A DNA stretch of 64,000 nucleotides, taken from contig NZ_JADWPE010000003.1 in the NCBI RefSeq assembly GCF_017308985.1, positions 496,001-560,000 on the forward strand, given 5' to 3'. Shown here one piece after another: positions 1 through 7,326 of this stretch. The stretch's first letter is position 1; each line of letters opens with the position of its first letter. The position numbers and the translations under genes were made by a program. The DNA is from Lysobacter changpingensis (GTDB lineage Bacteria > Pseudomonadota > Gammaproteobacteria > Xanthomonadales > Xanthomonadaceae). The notes below the pieces were generated by a model. It was not told the DNA's origin. It did no database searches and saw only the letters and a program-made list of their open reading frames with translations.

Positions 1-1
1 C

Positions 2-229
2 GAGTTGCGGAGCCTGCTCGACATGCTGGGCGTCCCCGCCCGCGCCCTGCTGCGCACCGGCGAGGACGAATACCGGGCGCTCGGCCTCGCCGATGAATCC
101 CTGCCGGAGTCGGCGCTGATCGAGGCGATGAGTACCCATCCGCGCCTCATCGAACGTCCGATCTTCATGCACGGCGGGCGCGCCATCATCGGCCGCCCGC
201 CGGAACGCGTGCTGGAGCTGCTCGACTAG
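2..229 (+). CDS. arsC: Arsenate reductase (ArsC, glutaredoxin type), C-terminal part
   Basis: This is the last 75 codons of a gene that enters from the left edge; the frame is open to base 2, so no start is visible. The tail matches the ArsC/Spx-type family: a stretch around LLRTGEDEYRALGL, then the family hallmark IERPI (residues about 49-53 of the visible part) and the ending RPPERVLELL. The active-site cysteine lies upstream and is not seen. Members reduce arsenate to arsenite in the cytoplasm with glutathione and glutaredoxin; many chromosomal xanthomonad copies have no proven arsenate role. The next gene converges from the other strand, 10 bases away. Confidence 0.85.
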   Translation, partial: ELRSLLDMLGVPARALLRTGEDEYRALGLADESLPESALIEAMSTHPRLIERPIFMHGGRAIIGRPPERVLELLD

Positions 230-239
230 CGCGCTCCGG

Positions 240-1499
240 TCAGAGCCGGGCGTCGACCTCGTCGCGCGGATACAGGCTCTTGATGTCGTAAAGCAGCGCC
301 TGCGGCCGACCGTAGGCACGGGCGCCGGTCGCGCCGAGCTTCCGGAATTCGTCGTGCGCGACGGCCAGGACGATGGCGTCGTACACGCCGCGCTCGGGCT
401 CGGCGACCAGCTCGATCCCATAGGCGGCGCGCGCCTCGTCCGCGTCGGCCCAAGGATCGTGGATGTCCACCTTCGCGCGGTATTCGCCGAACTTCTGCGC
501 CAGCTCCACCACGCGCGTGTTGCGAAGGTCGGCGCAGTTCTCCTTGAACGTGAGACCCAGGATGAGGATGCGCGCCCCCGCGACGGCGATGTCGCGCTGG
601 ATCATCAGCTTCACCACATCGGTCGCGACATGCTCGCCCATCGCGTCGTTGATGCGCCGGCACGCCAGCAGGATGTCCGGGTAATACCCCGCGGCCTGCG
701 CCTTCTGGATCAGGTAATACGGATCCACGCCGATGCAGTGCCCGCCCACCAGTCCGGGCCGGAACGGCAGGAAGTTCCACTTGGTCCCGGCCGCTTCCAG
801 CACCTCGGTCGTATCGATCCCGAGCCGCTGGAAGATCAGCGCGAACTCGTTGACCAGCGCGATGTTCGCATCGCGCTGAGTATTCTCGATGACCTTGGAC
901 GCCTCTGCCACGCGCAGGCTGGACACCTTGTGCGTCCCGGCCTTGATGATGCTGCGGTACAGCGCATCGACGAACGCAGCCGTCTCCGGCGTGGACCCCG
1001 ACGTCACCTTCGGAATGTCGACCAGCTTGCGCTGCTTGTCCCCCGGATTGATGCGCTCCGGGCTGTAGCCGACGAAGAAATCCTGGTTGAACACCAGCCC
1101 CGACGCGCGCTCGAGTTCCGGCACGCAGATCTCCTCGGTCGCGCCCGGATAGACGGTGGACTCGTATATCACCGTATCGCCCTTCTTCAGCACGGTGCCG
1201 ATGGTGCGGCTGGCCTCGATCAGGGGGCGGAAGTCGGGGCGTTTGTGTTCGTCTACGGGGGTGGGGACTGTGACGATGAAGACGTTGCAGGTGCTTAGGT
1301 CGCTCGCTTCTGCGACGAAGCGAAGTCGTACGGCAGCCGCGATCTCGTCAGAACTCGCCTCATTCTTGGCATCGGCTCCCAACTTCAACTGGCCTACACG
1401 CACGGAATCGATGTCGTATCCCACCGTGTCGTACATACGACCCAGTTCAAGCGCGAGAGGAAGTCCTACGTATCCCAAGCCAACGATTGCGATACGCAC
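240..1499 (-). CDS. tviB: UDP-N-acetylhexosamine / nucleotide-sugar 6-dehydrogenase (TviB/WbpO-like)
   Basis: A 419-residue cytoplasmic NAD-dependent dehydrogenase that oxidises C6 of a UDP-sugar to the uronic acid for surface polysaccharide. The Rossmann motif GLGYVG is at residues 7-12 and the catalytic cysteine is Cys255 in GGHCIGVDPYYL. The C-terminal motif FKENCADLRNTRV is typical of the TviB/WbpO (UDP-GlcNAc/GalNAc) branch rather than plain UDP-glucose dehydrogenases. The start is a GTG with a strong AGGAGG 7 bases upstream. It is the most downstream gene of the minus-strand polysaccharide locus and looks intact, although its neighbours are broken. The exact sugar substrate cannot be told from sequence. 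Confidence 0.9.
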   Translation of the reverse strand: MRIAIVGLGYVGLPLALELGRMYDTVGYDIDSVRVGQLKLGADAKNEASSDEIAAAVRLRFVAEASDLSTCNVFIVTVPTPVDEHKRPDFRPLIEASRTIGTVLKKGDTVIYESTVYPGATEEICVPELERASGLVFNQDFFVGYSPERINPGDKQRKLVDIPKVTSGSTPETAAFVDALYRSIIKAGTHKVSSLRVAEASKVIENTQRDANIALVNEFALIFQRLGIDTTEVLEAAGTKWNFLPFRPGLVGGHCIGVDPYYLIQKAQAAGYYPDILLACRRINDAMGEHVATDVVKLMIQRDIAVAGARILILGLTFKENCADLRNTRVVELAQKFGEYRAKVDIHDPWADADEARAAYGIELVAEPERGVYDAIVLAVAHDEFRKLGATGARAYGRPQALLYDIKSLYPRDEVDARL

Positions 1500-1620
1500 C
1501 CCGCCTCCTCTCGCTCGATAGCGCGCACGCGGCCCGCACCAGGCCGCGATGCCAACTCGCCAGAATCATCCCAATTAGCCTGATCGGACGCAAGACGTTA
1601 GTCACCGGCATCCATCTCTC

Positions 1621-1919
1621 TTACGAGAGAACTGGACTCGCGGCCGATGGAGGGCGCCAGACGACAGAATGGTCATCATGCGCGTGCAATGCATAGACGT
1701 CGCCCATCTTCGAGAGCGGCTCGAATGGGGCGTATGCATAACGGAACGAGCCGGGGCCACTGCCCCATGGGAAGTACGCCTTTGCGGCATCCCAGCCGTA
1801 CTGCAGGTATTGCCAGCGTAGATCCTGTAGCGGGTCCAGCTCTAGTCGCGTACTAAGGCCGCTCCAGGCATAGATCGAGATCATGCCTGCGGCCACGAAG
1901 GTTACGAACGCCGTCACGA
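1621..1919 (-). pseudogene. O-antigen ligase/polymerase fragment (Wzy/WaaL family)
   Basis: An open frame of about 98 codons that could start at a GTG overlapping the upstream stop (GTGA). It begins with a hydrophobic helix (ISIYAWSGL region) and continues into DLRWQYLQYGWDAAKAYFPW, GSGPGSF and finally ALHAHDD. This is the order seen in the periplasmic loop of O-antigen ligases, where GSG.GSF is followed by an AHNDY-type motif. Complete ligases have about 400 residues and 10-12 membrane helices; here everything before one helix is missing, and similarity stops right after HAHDD, followed by about 14 unrelated residues. The piece cannot be a working ligase. It lies between a truncated TPR gene and tviB. 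Confidence 0.6.
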
Positions 1920-3686
1920 CGATCGCACGCTTCCGGCCAGCGCACGCTCGCGAGGCCCGAGGCTCTGCAGCCAGGTGGTGCGTGCCGCGCCCGGCCGGCC
2001 AGCGCGCGCCAATGTATCGATCAGCGCGGAACGCTCGAGAGGGGCCAGCGGCCGACGTGTGGACAGATCCTCGATCACCTCGGCCGCAATGGCCGGATCG
2101 GTCGAAGGAGCCATCAGGATCGACATCATGCGTCCCGTCCATGGTGGATCGGCTACAAGACTGTCGACGAGAGCGGTTCTGAGTGAGACGTCGTCAAGGT
2201 CCGGCGCGAGTGCCTGCAACAGGGCTTCGCCCAGGCCGGGTTCGACGCGCAGGATGGCATCGAGATGCTCGATACCCTCACCCGCCGCACCGCGCCTGAA
2301 AGCCTCGTCCATCAGGAACGCGTGCGCCTGCCAATCGCGCGGATCCCGCCGGACGGCGATGCGATACAGCTCCTGTGCGCGTTCGCTTGCACCGCGTCGG
2401 GCGGCGGCAATGCCGAGCATGCGGAAGGCGGTGCCGTCGACGGGACGATCGCGAAGCGCCGCATGCGCACGCGCCTCCATCATGGTCGGCCGGAGGTTGC
2501 CAGCATCGGCAAGTATCCGATCCGGACCGAGCGCCGGTCCATACTGCGTATCGACGCGGAGCAGGCACCAACCGCCGAACGCCAGCAGAGCAGACGCCGC
2601 CAAGCCAAGGAGAATCCGGCCCGGCGACGCCCCTGCACGTGCGCCGTTATCTCGCCTTCGGCGAGGCATGGTTGCCGTACCCTGCCGGTTCGCCTCGGCG
2701 ATCTGCTGTTGCAGCTGCCTCATGTTCGGATAGCCGGGTTTGAACGTCGCCAACGAGTTCTGGTAGTTCGCCTCCATCGCTGCCTTCTGTTCGCGCAACT
2801 TCTGGATCAGCAGGTTACCGACCACCTGCGGCAACGCCATGCCGTCGCCTTCGCTGGCCCGTTGCCAGAGTGCCTCCGCCTTCATCCGCGCGCCTTGGGC
2901 CGTGGCGAGCGCCGCATTGAGGTCGCTCAGGCTTTGTGCATCGAGCGATGGCTTGTCGTCGCTGACCGAGACGATATGCTCCTGCGCGGAGAACGCCACG
3001 ACCTGCCGCTCTGAATCTTCCAGCCGGTCCTTGAGCTGCGCGAGGCGCTCTTCCAGGTACTTCTTCGCATACGAGGACGCCTGGAATCTTCGCTCCAGGT
3101 TGCTGGCGATGAATGCGGTGGCGTACGCATTGGCGACTTTGGCCGACAAGCCCGGATCGGGCGAATCGAAGTTCACGCGCACCAGACGCGAGTTCCGGAT
3201 GGGTTCGATGGAAAGCGCTTCTAGCACGGGCTTCACGACCGCGTCCTCACGAAGCTGCCGGCGCAGACTGTTGTTCACGGGTTTGCCGTCGGCTCGCTCC
3301 TCCGCATCCTCGTCTGCTGCCTCGACGTACTTCTCGTACGTGGGTTCGGCGATCATCCTGAGGTCCTCGATGACCCGCTTGGCCAACGACTCGCTCTTCA
3401 GCAATTCGTACTGCGTCTGATAGAAGTCGCGGTCGAGCGGTGATTCGGTGGGCTCGATCGCCTCGAACGAAACCACCTTCATCGTGTCGCGCTCGATCTG
3501 CAACGTCGTTCCGGCGCGGTACGACGGCGTCGCTAGCAGAGTGAACACCAGCGCCAGGAACACAGTCGCGATCGCAGTCCCGGCGAACAGGCGCCAACGC
3601 CGGCGCAGGATGCCCCAGTATTCGAGGAGGTCGATGTGGTCCTCCTGGCCCTCCGCAGGCGTGGAGTATTCGACGATCGTGCTCAT
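1914..3686 (-). CDS. Chimeric Wzz/GumC chain-length protein fused to a TPR protein
   Basis: 590 residues from ATG 3686, which overlaps the stop of the wza-like gene (ATGA) behind GGAGGG; a TTG at 3701 is less likely. Residues 1-339 are a Wzz/GumC N-terminus: cytoplasmic tail, membrane helix near 38-58, then periplasmic coiled coil with DFYQTQYELLKSESLA. At QQQIAEANRQ the match ends. Ten bases after a ribosome-site-like AGGGTA, Met340 begins a different protein: MPRRRRDN, a hydrophobic helix and TPR-like repeats to residue 590. The second Wzz helix and any BY-kinase domain are missing, and the TPR part also ends early. It is probably a deletion fusion of two genes of a former exopolysaccharide cluster. 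Whether the chimera is functional is unknown. Confidence 0.75.
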   Translation of the reverse strand: MSTIVEYSTPAEGQEDHIDLLEYWGILRRRWRLFAGTAIATVFLALVFTLLATPSYRAGTTLQIERDTMKVVSFEAIEPTESPLDRDFYQTQYELLKSESLAKRVIEDLRMIAEPTYEKYVEAADEDAEERADGKPVNNSLRRQLREDAVVKPVLEALSIEPIRNSRLVRVNFDSPDPGLSAKVANAYATAFIASNLERRFQASSYAKKYLEERLAQLKDRLEDSERQVVAFSAQEHIVSVSDDKPSLDAQSLSDLNAALATAQGARMKAEALWQRASEGDGMALPQVVGNLLIQKLREQKAAMEANYQNSLATFKPGYPNMRQLQQQIAEANRQGTATMPRRRRDNGARAGASPGRILLGLAASALLAFGGWCLLRVDTQYGPALGPDRILADAGNLRPTMMEARAHAALRDRPVDGTAFRMLGIAAARRGASERAQELYRIAVRRDPRDWQAHAFLMDEAFRRGAAGEGIEHLDAILRVEPGLGEALLQALAPDLDDVSLRTALVDSLVADPPWTGRMMSILMAPSTDPAIAAEVIEDLSTRRPLAPLERSALIDTLARAGRPGAARTTWLQSLGPRERALAGSVRSS

Positions 3687-4369
3687 TGGTATGCCCTCCA
3701 AACGGCCACGAAGGGCGCCAACTGGATCAGCGTCTTCAAGGTCTGCTTTCCCGTCGACGTGTCCACGATGATCAGGTCGTCGCCGTAGACGGCCGGGTCC
3801 GCATCCTCCCCGCGGCTGATCGCTGCGATGTCGAAGCGTGCGAACTGACGTTCGCCATCGACCGTTCGGAACACCAGGACGTTTTTCTCGCTGCCGACAT
3901 CATTCAAACCTTCGGCGAGCGCCAGCGACTGCAGCAACGTCAACCGCGAACTCATCGGATAGATCCCCGGTTTCTTCACCGCGCCGCTGACGGTTACGCG
4001 CTGGCTGGAGAATTCCTTGACGAAAACACTCACCTGCGGGTTCTGCAGATAGCGGTCGCGATAGCGACCCGCTATCTCCTGCTCCGCGTCGCCAACGGTG
4101 CGTCCGGCCACTTCCACGCCGCCGATCAGCGGCAGCGAAATCTGGCCGGCGTTGTTCACGCGGACTTCGCGATTGAGGTCCTGCACCTGGAAGACCGTCA
4201 CGGCGAGGAGATCGCTCGGCCCGATGCGGTACTCGCTGTGGCCCAGGGCCTCGGTGACCGGGTCGGCTTCGGGCAGCGATGAAGCCGCACCGGTCGTTCC
4301 GTTCGCGGCGCATGCGGATAACAACAGAAGCAGGCACACGACACCTGCGCGGAACATTGAGCTCGACAC
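3683..4369 (-). CDS. Polysaccharide export lipoprotein (Wza/GumB family)
   Basis: 228 residues. A signal peptide ends in the lipobox LLSAC (Cys20), so an outer-membrane lipoprotein is expected. The Poly_export domain follows (YRIGPSDLLAVTVF near residues 45-58, then NPQVSVFVKEF), and then an SLBB-type domain (VTVSGAVKKPGIYPM near 130). The length matches short GumB-like channel proteins rather than the 380-residue Wza of E. coli. Family members form the outer-membrane exit pore for capsule or exopolysaccharide and work with a Wzz/GumC partner. Its stop overlaps the start of the wzz-like chimera by four bases, so the two are probably translationally coupled. Confidence 0.9.
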   Translation of the reverse strand: MSSSMFRAGVVCLLLLLSACAANGTTGAASSLPEADPVTEALGHSEYRIGPSDLLAVTVFQVQDLNREVRVNNAGQISLPLIGGVEVAGRTVGDAEQEIAGRYRDRYLQNPQVSVFVKEFSSQRVTVSGAVKKPGIYPMSSRLTLLQSLALAEGLNDVGSEKNVLVFRTVDGERQFARFDIAAISRGEDADPAVYGDDLIIVDTSTGKQTLKTLIQLAPFVAVWRAYQ

Positions 4370-4464
4370 CCGACACCTGAACTGACTGAAGGCAGCCAGC
4401 TATTATCGTGTTCGCTCCTGACGCACCGCCGTACCGGGACCGAGACTCTTTCTACGCGTGCCCG

Positions 4465-5292
4465 TTAGACGCGCGACCAGCGACCGAGCATCCGCGAGAT
4501 CAATCCGCCTTGCGAACCGCCTCCACTCGCGCGCCTCGCAGTGGCAAGGTTGATGGACGGCGCGGGCGGGAGATCGCCAGGCGGAAGGTTCTGCACGATT
4601 CCCGCCGGCCGCGTCACCACCAGGTGCTCGGCCTCTTCCCGCCCGACCAGACGCGTCGCCGCTTCGCGCGCTTCCATGAGGAACGGCGGGCGTCGTCGCG
4701 GATGATGCGCGTCGGTAGCGAGGATCATGCACAACCCTTCGCCCACGAAGCGCTCGGCGGCGGTCCGCGGCCGCGAACCGAAGCGCCCCGTCAGCGCACC
4801 CGCGGTGATCTGCATCCACGCACCGTGTTCGGCGAGCCGCGCGAACACGTCGAAGTGCGAATCCACCCAGCTCAATCGCTCGGGATGGGTAATGACGGGC
4901 ACGATGCCCTGCGACATGAGCTGGAAGACCGCTTCCTCGAAGCGAGGCGGGGCGACGTGATGGGGAGGCTCGAGCAGCAGATAGCGCGAGGCTGCGAGCG
5001 TGGGAATGCGTCCATTGCGAATGCCATCGGCAAGATCGGGCGCGAGATGAACGTCCGCGCCTTCCACCAGGGTCAGGGCGATGCCGTGCCCGGCAAGCTC
5101 GCTCCGAAACAGTTCGATCGCGCTGCGGATCCCGTCCGCCGTGTTCTCGTAGACGCCCGGGTAGATGTGCGGCGTGCACGCGATCGTCGTGATGCCGTCG
5201 GCGACGGCTAGCCGCGCCATTTCCAGTGCGGTGTCGAGATCGACCGGACCGTCGTCTATCGCTGGAAGGAGATGGCAGTGCAGGTCGTACAT
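4465..5292 (-). CDS. PHP-family tyrosine-protein phosphatase (CpsB/YwqE-like)
   Basis: 275 residues with the PHP metal-binding signature motifs in order: DLHCHLLPAIDDGP at residues 3-16, TPHIYP near 40, ITHPERLSW near 133 and ATDAHHPRRR near 190. These give the three-metal active site of CpsB/YwqE phosphatases, which dephosphorylate the BY-kinase that controls capsule or exopolysaccharide assembly. It lies upstream of wza on the same strand with a gap of 95 bases, where it would be expected in such a cluster. No BY-kinase remains in the window because the wzz-like gene is truncated before that domain. The C-terminal 30 residues are Gly/Ser/Arg-rich. Confidence 0.87.
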   Translation of the reverse strand: MYDLHCHLLPAIDDGPVDLDTALEMARLAVADGITTIACTPHIYPGVYENTADGIRSAIELFRSELAGHGIALTLVEGADVHLAPDLADGIRNGRIPTLAASRYLLLEPPHHVAPPRFEEAVFQLMSQGIVPVITHPERLSWVDSHFDVFARLAEHGAWMQITAGALTGRFGSRPRTAAERFVGEGLCMILATDAHHPRRRPPFLMEAREAATRLVGREEAEHLVVTRPAGIVQNLPPGDLPPAPSINLATARRASGGGSQGGLISRMLGRWSRV

Positions 5293-5389
5293 CGCGTGGA
5301 TCCTGTGGCTGAACCGGAGTCTAGCGATGGATCCGCGATGCGATCGGCGGTGCGCGAGAAAGTATCAGCCAGCTGCGATGCGACGCCGA

Positions 5390-5986
5390 TCAACCGCGGT
5401 GGTAGATCGTCAGATCGTCGCCGGCGGCGATCACCAGACTGTCCCCGGAGTATGAGAATCCGCACGCGTGGATTTCCGGGTCGCTCTCGATGCGCACGAA
5501 CCGTGCGTCTTCGTCTTCATGGCACACGAACAACGCGCTCCCGGGCGGCACCAGCAGCACTTCCTGCGTCGGCCATTCGAGCGTGACCAGTTCCAGCGAC
5601 CAGCCATCGTGCGTGGCGCGCGGCAAACCGCCGCCCTTTCGGCCTGCGATGACGATATCGGTGTGTTCGAGCGGACCGATGCCCTTCGCCTGGAGCAGGT
5701 GCGTCGGCTTGGCATCGTGCTGCGTGCCGCTCTTGCGTGCGATCTTTTCGCCCGTGGCGCAATCGATCACGCCCCGGCCGTCACGCGAAAGAACCAGCAG
5801 CAGTTCGCTGTCGCGATCGAACCCGATGGCATCCAATTGCGGCACCGCGAACACGCCCGACACGCGCCAAGGAGACGGCGGCGCCGCCAGCGGTGTCGTG
5901 CGGATCTGCCGTCGGATGGGGCCGAGGTATCGTGCCGCGGATTCGCGCTCCGCGCGTAGGCGTCGTGTACGAAGGAGTGTGAGCAT
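5390..5986 (-). CDS. Conserved hypothetical protein
   Basis: 198 residues from the ATG at 5986. The first 30 residues are Arg-rich (LLRTRRLRAERESAARYLGP). The rest looks like a short beta-rich fold with repeated strand-turn patterns (ELLLVLSRDGRGVIDCATGEKIAR, SGDSLVIAAGDDLTIYHRG), somewhat WD/propeller-like. There is no signal peptide and no membrane segment. The frame stays open upstream through the tRNA-Leu gene, but that part is low-complexity and overlaps RNA genes, so the internal ATG is preferred. I do not recognise a named family; soluble and cytoplasmic is the most that can be said. Confidence 0.6.
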   Translation of the reverse strand: MLTLLRTRRLRAERESAARYLGPIRRQIRTTPLAAPPSPWRVSGVFAVPQLDAIGFDRDSELLLVLSRDGRGVIDCATGEKIARKSGTQHDAKPTHLLQAKGIGPLEHTDIVIAGRKGGGLPRATHDGWSLELVTLEWPTQEVLLVPPGSALFVCHEDEDARFVRIESDPEIHACGFSYSGDSLVIAAGDDLTIYHRG

Positions 5987-6175
5987 CGGCAATGCATGCT
6001 CGGCACGCCGGATGGGAGCGCCGGAACGATCGATGGGAACCCGCCGGGAAGTTCCTGCGGTACGGACACGCAGGCGGAGTCGCTCGCGATGTCGAAATGG
6101 TAGGAAGCGGCGTTCGCCACAGCCATGGGAATTGTCCGATTCCGCGTCGGAAAATCCTGATGCGCCTCTTTCGAC

Positions 6176-6262
6176 TGGTGCCCGGACCCGGAATCGAACC
6201 GGGACGGCCGCGAGGCCGGCGGATTTTAAGTCCGCTGCGTCTACCTGTTCCGCCATCCGGGC
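6176..6262 (-). tRNA. tRNA-Leu (UAA)
   Basis: 87 bases including an encoded CCA. The acceptor stem GCCCGGA pairs with TCCGGGC, the anticodon loop is CTTAAAA with anticodon UAA, a long variable arm typical of class II tRNAs is present (GCCGGCCTCGCGGC region), and the T loop is GGTTCGATTCC. It is the last of three tRNA genes transcribed on this strand, separated from tRNA-Cys by a terminator hairpin, so it probably has its own promoter in 6263-6321. Confidence 0.96.
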
Positions 6263-6321
6263 TGGAGCGCGTGCGTAGCTTACGCGACGGCGATGCGTCG
6301 GCTGCATGGACGGCGCCAAAG

Positions 6322-6347
6322 AAAAAGCCCGACCTTTCGGTCGGGCT
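6322..6347 (-). terminator. Rho-independent terminator after tRNA-Cys
   Basis: A 9-bp perfect GC-rich stem (AGCCCGACC with GGTCGGGCT) and a 4-base loop, followed on the minus strand by TTTTTC. It sits 8 bases downstream of the tRNA-Cys 3' end. Confidence 0.85.
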
Positions 6348-6355
6348 CGTCTTGC

Positions 6356-6429
6356 TGGAGGCCTGGGTCGGAATTGAACCGGCGTACGCGGATTTGCAGT
6401 CCGCTGCATAACCACTCTGCCACCAGGCC
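6356..6429 (-). tRNA. tRNA-Cys (GCA)
   Basis: 74 bases with encoded CCA. The acceptor stem is GGCCTGG/CCAGGCC, the anticodon loop CTGCAAA (anticodon GCA), the T loop GGTTCAATTCC and the D arm GCAGAGTGGTTATGC. It lies 101 bases downstream of tRNA-Gly and is closed by its own terminator. Confidence 0.96.
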
Positions 6430-6496
6430 GGTGACTCGAATCCGCTGGCCGGATTCTTTCATATTCCAGCCCCGTTCACGCATGGGGGCCTGAAAC

Positions 6497-6524
6497 GACA
6501 AGGCCCCGAGAACGGGGCCTTGTC
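6497..6524 (-). terminator. Hairpin terminator after tRNA-Gly
   Basis: A 12-bp perfect stem (GACAAGGCCCCG paired with CGGGGCCTTGTC) with loop AGAA on the plus strand, 6 bases after the tRNA-Gly 3' end. The T tract on the minus strand is short (GTTT), so termination may be leaky. Confidence 0.65.
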
Positions 6525-6530
6525 AGAAAC

Positions 6531-6606
<76 letters not shown>

Positions 6607-6618
6607 TGAGGAAGCGAC

Positions 6619-6646
6619 ATTTTAGGCATGGAATGAAAAGTGTCAA
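6619..6646 (-). promoter_or_regulatory. Sigma70 promoter of tRNA-Gly
   Basis: On the minus strand TTGACA (-35, 6641-6646) is followed by 16 bases and TAAAAT (-10, 6619-6624). The tRNA 5' end lies 13 bases past the -10 box, fitting a start a few bases before the mature tRNA. It is the best consensus promoter seen in the window. Confidence 0.85.
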
Positions 6647-6759
6647 CACCTTTTTCACTCCGTGGGAGGCCCCGTCACCGGGCTTCCCGAACCGCCGATC
6701 GGGCTGCCATCTCCCGGTCGGATCGTCGAACGCGTCGGCGTTCGCGATGCGCATATTCT

Positions 6760-7326
6760 CTATGAACGCGCGTCTTCGCGCAATACCGGCCACGCTGCAC
6801 GAAGGTAGGCAAATCCCGACCACAGCGTCAGCAATGCCGCAGCAGCCAGCAACCATTCACCGATCAGGAAAATGTTCAGTCCGAGGAACGGTTCCTGGTA
6901 CAGCAGGCACACCAGCGCCACCATCTGCACGATGGTCTTGATCTTGCCGATTGTCGCGACCTTCACGGTGGCGCGCTGGCCGAGTTCGGCCATCCACTCG
7001 CGCAGCGCCGATACCGCGATTTCGCGACCGATGATCACCGCCGCCCACAACGCCATCCACACGGTCGGATGCTTCTGCACGGTGAGCAGCAGCGCGATGG
7101 CGACCATCAGCTTGTCGGCCACCGGGTCGAGGAACGCGCCGAACGCCGAGAACTGGTTGTAGCGGCGCGCGATCCAGCCATCGAGCCAGTCGGTGATGGA
7201 CGCGAACGCGAAGATGAAAGCGGCCGCGAAGCTCGTCCACTTGTAGGGCAGGTAAAAGACCAGCACGAGCACCGGGATCAGCATGATCCGGAGCAAGGTC
7301 AGCATGGTGGGTACGGTCAACTTCAT
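6760..7326 (-). CDS. pgsA: CDP-diacylglycerol--glycerol-3-phosphate 3-phosphatidyltransferase
   Basis: 188 residues. An inner-membrane enzyme that makes phosphatidylglycerol phosphate, the committed step to phosphatidylglycerol and cardiolipin. The CDP-alcohol phosphotransferase signature D-G-x2-A-R-x8-G-x3-D-x3-D is complete: DGWIARR near residue 49 followed by GAFLDPVADK near 66. Four or more hydrophobic helices are evident. The ATG overlaps the uvrC stop by 4 bases (ATGA), so translation is probably coupled; the uvrC-pgsA pair is common in gammaproteobacteria. Confidence 0.95.
   Translation of the reverse strand: MKLTVPTMLTLLRIMLIPVLVLVFYLPYKWTSFAAAFIFAFASITDWLDGWIARRYNQFSAFGAFLDPVADKLMVAIALLLTVQKHPTVWMALWAAVIIGREIAVSALREWMAELGQRATVKVATIGKIKTIVQMVALVCLLYQEPFLGLNIFLIGEWLLAAAALLTLWSGFAYLRAAWPVLREDARS

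Noticed and set aside
5987-6415. N-terminal extension of the hypothetical gene at 5390-5986 over the tRNA-Leu gene
   Set aside because: It would run through tRNA-Leu and into tRNA-Cys and has no protein-like sequence.
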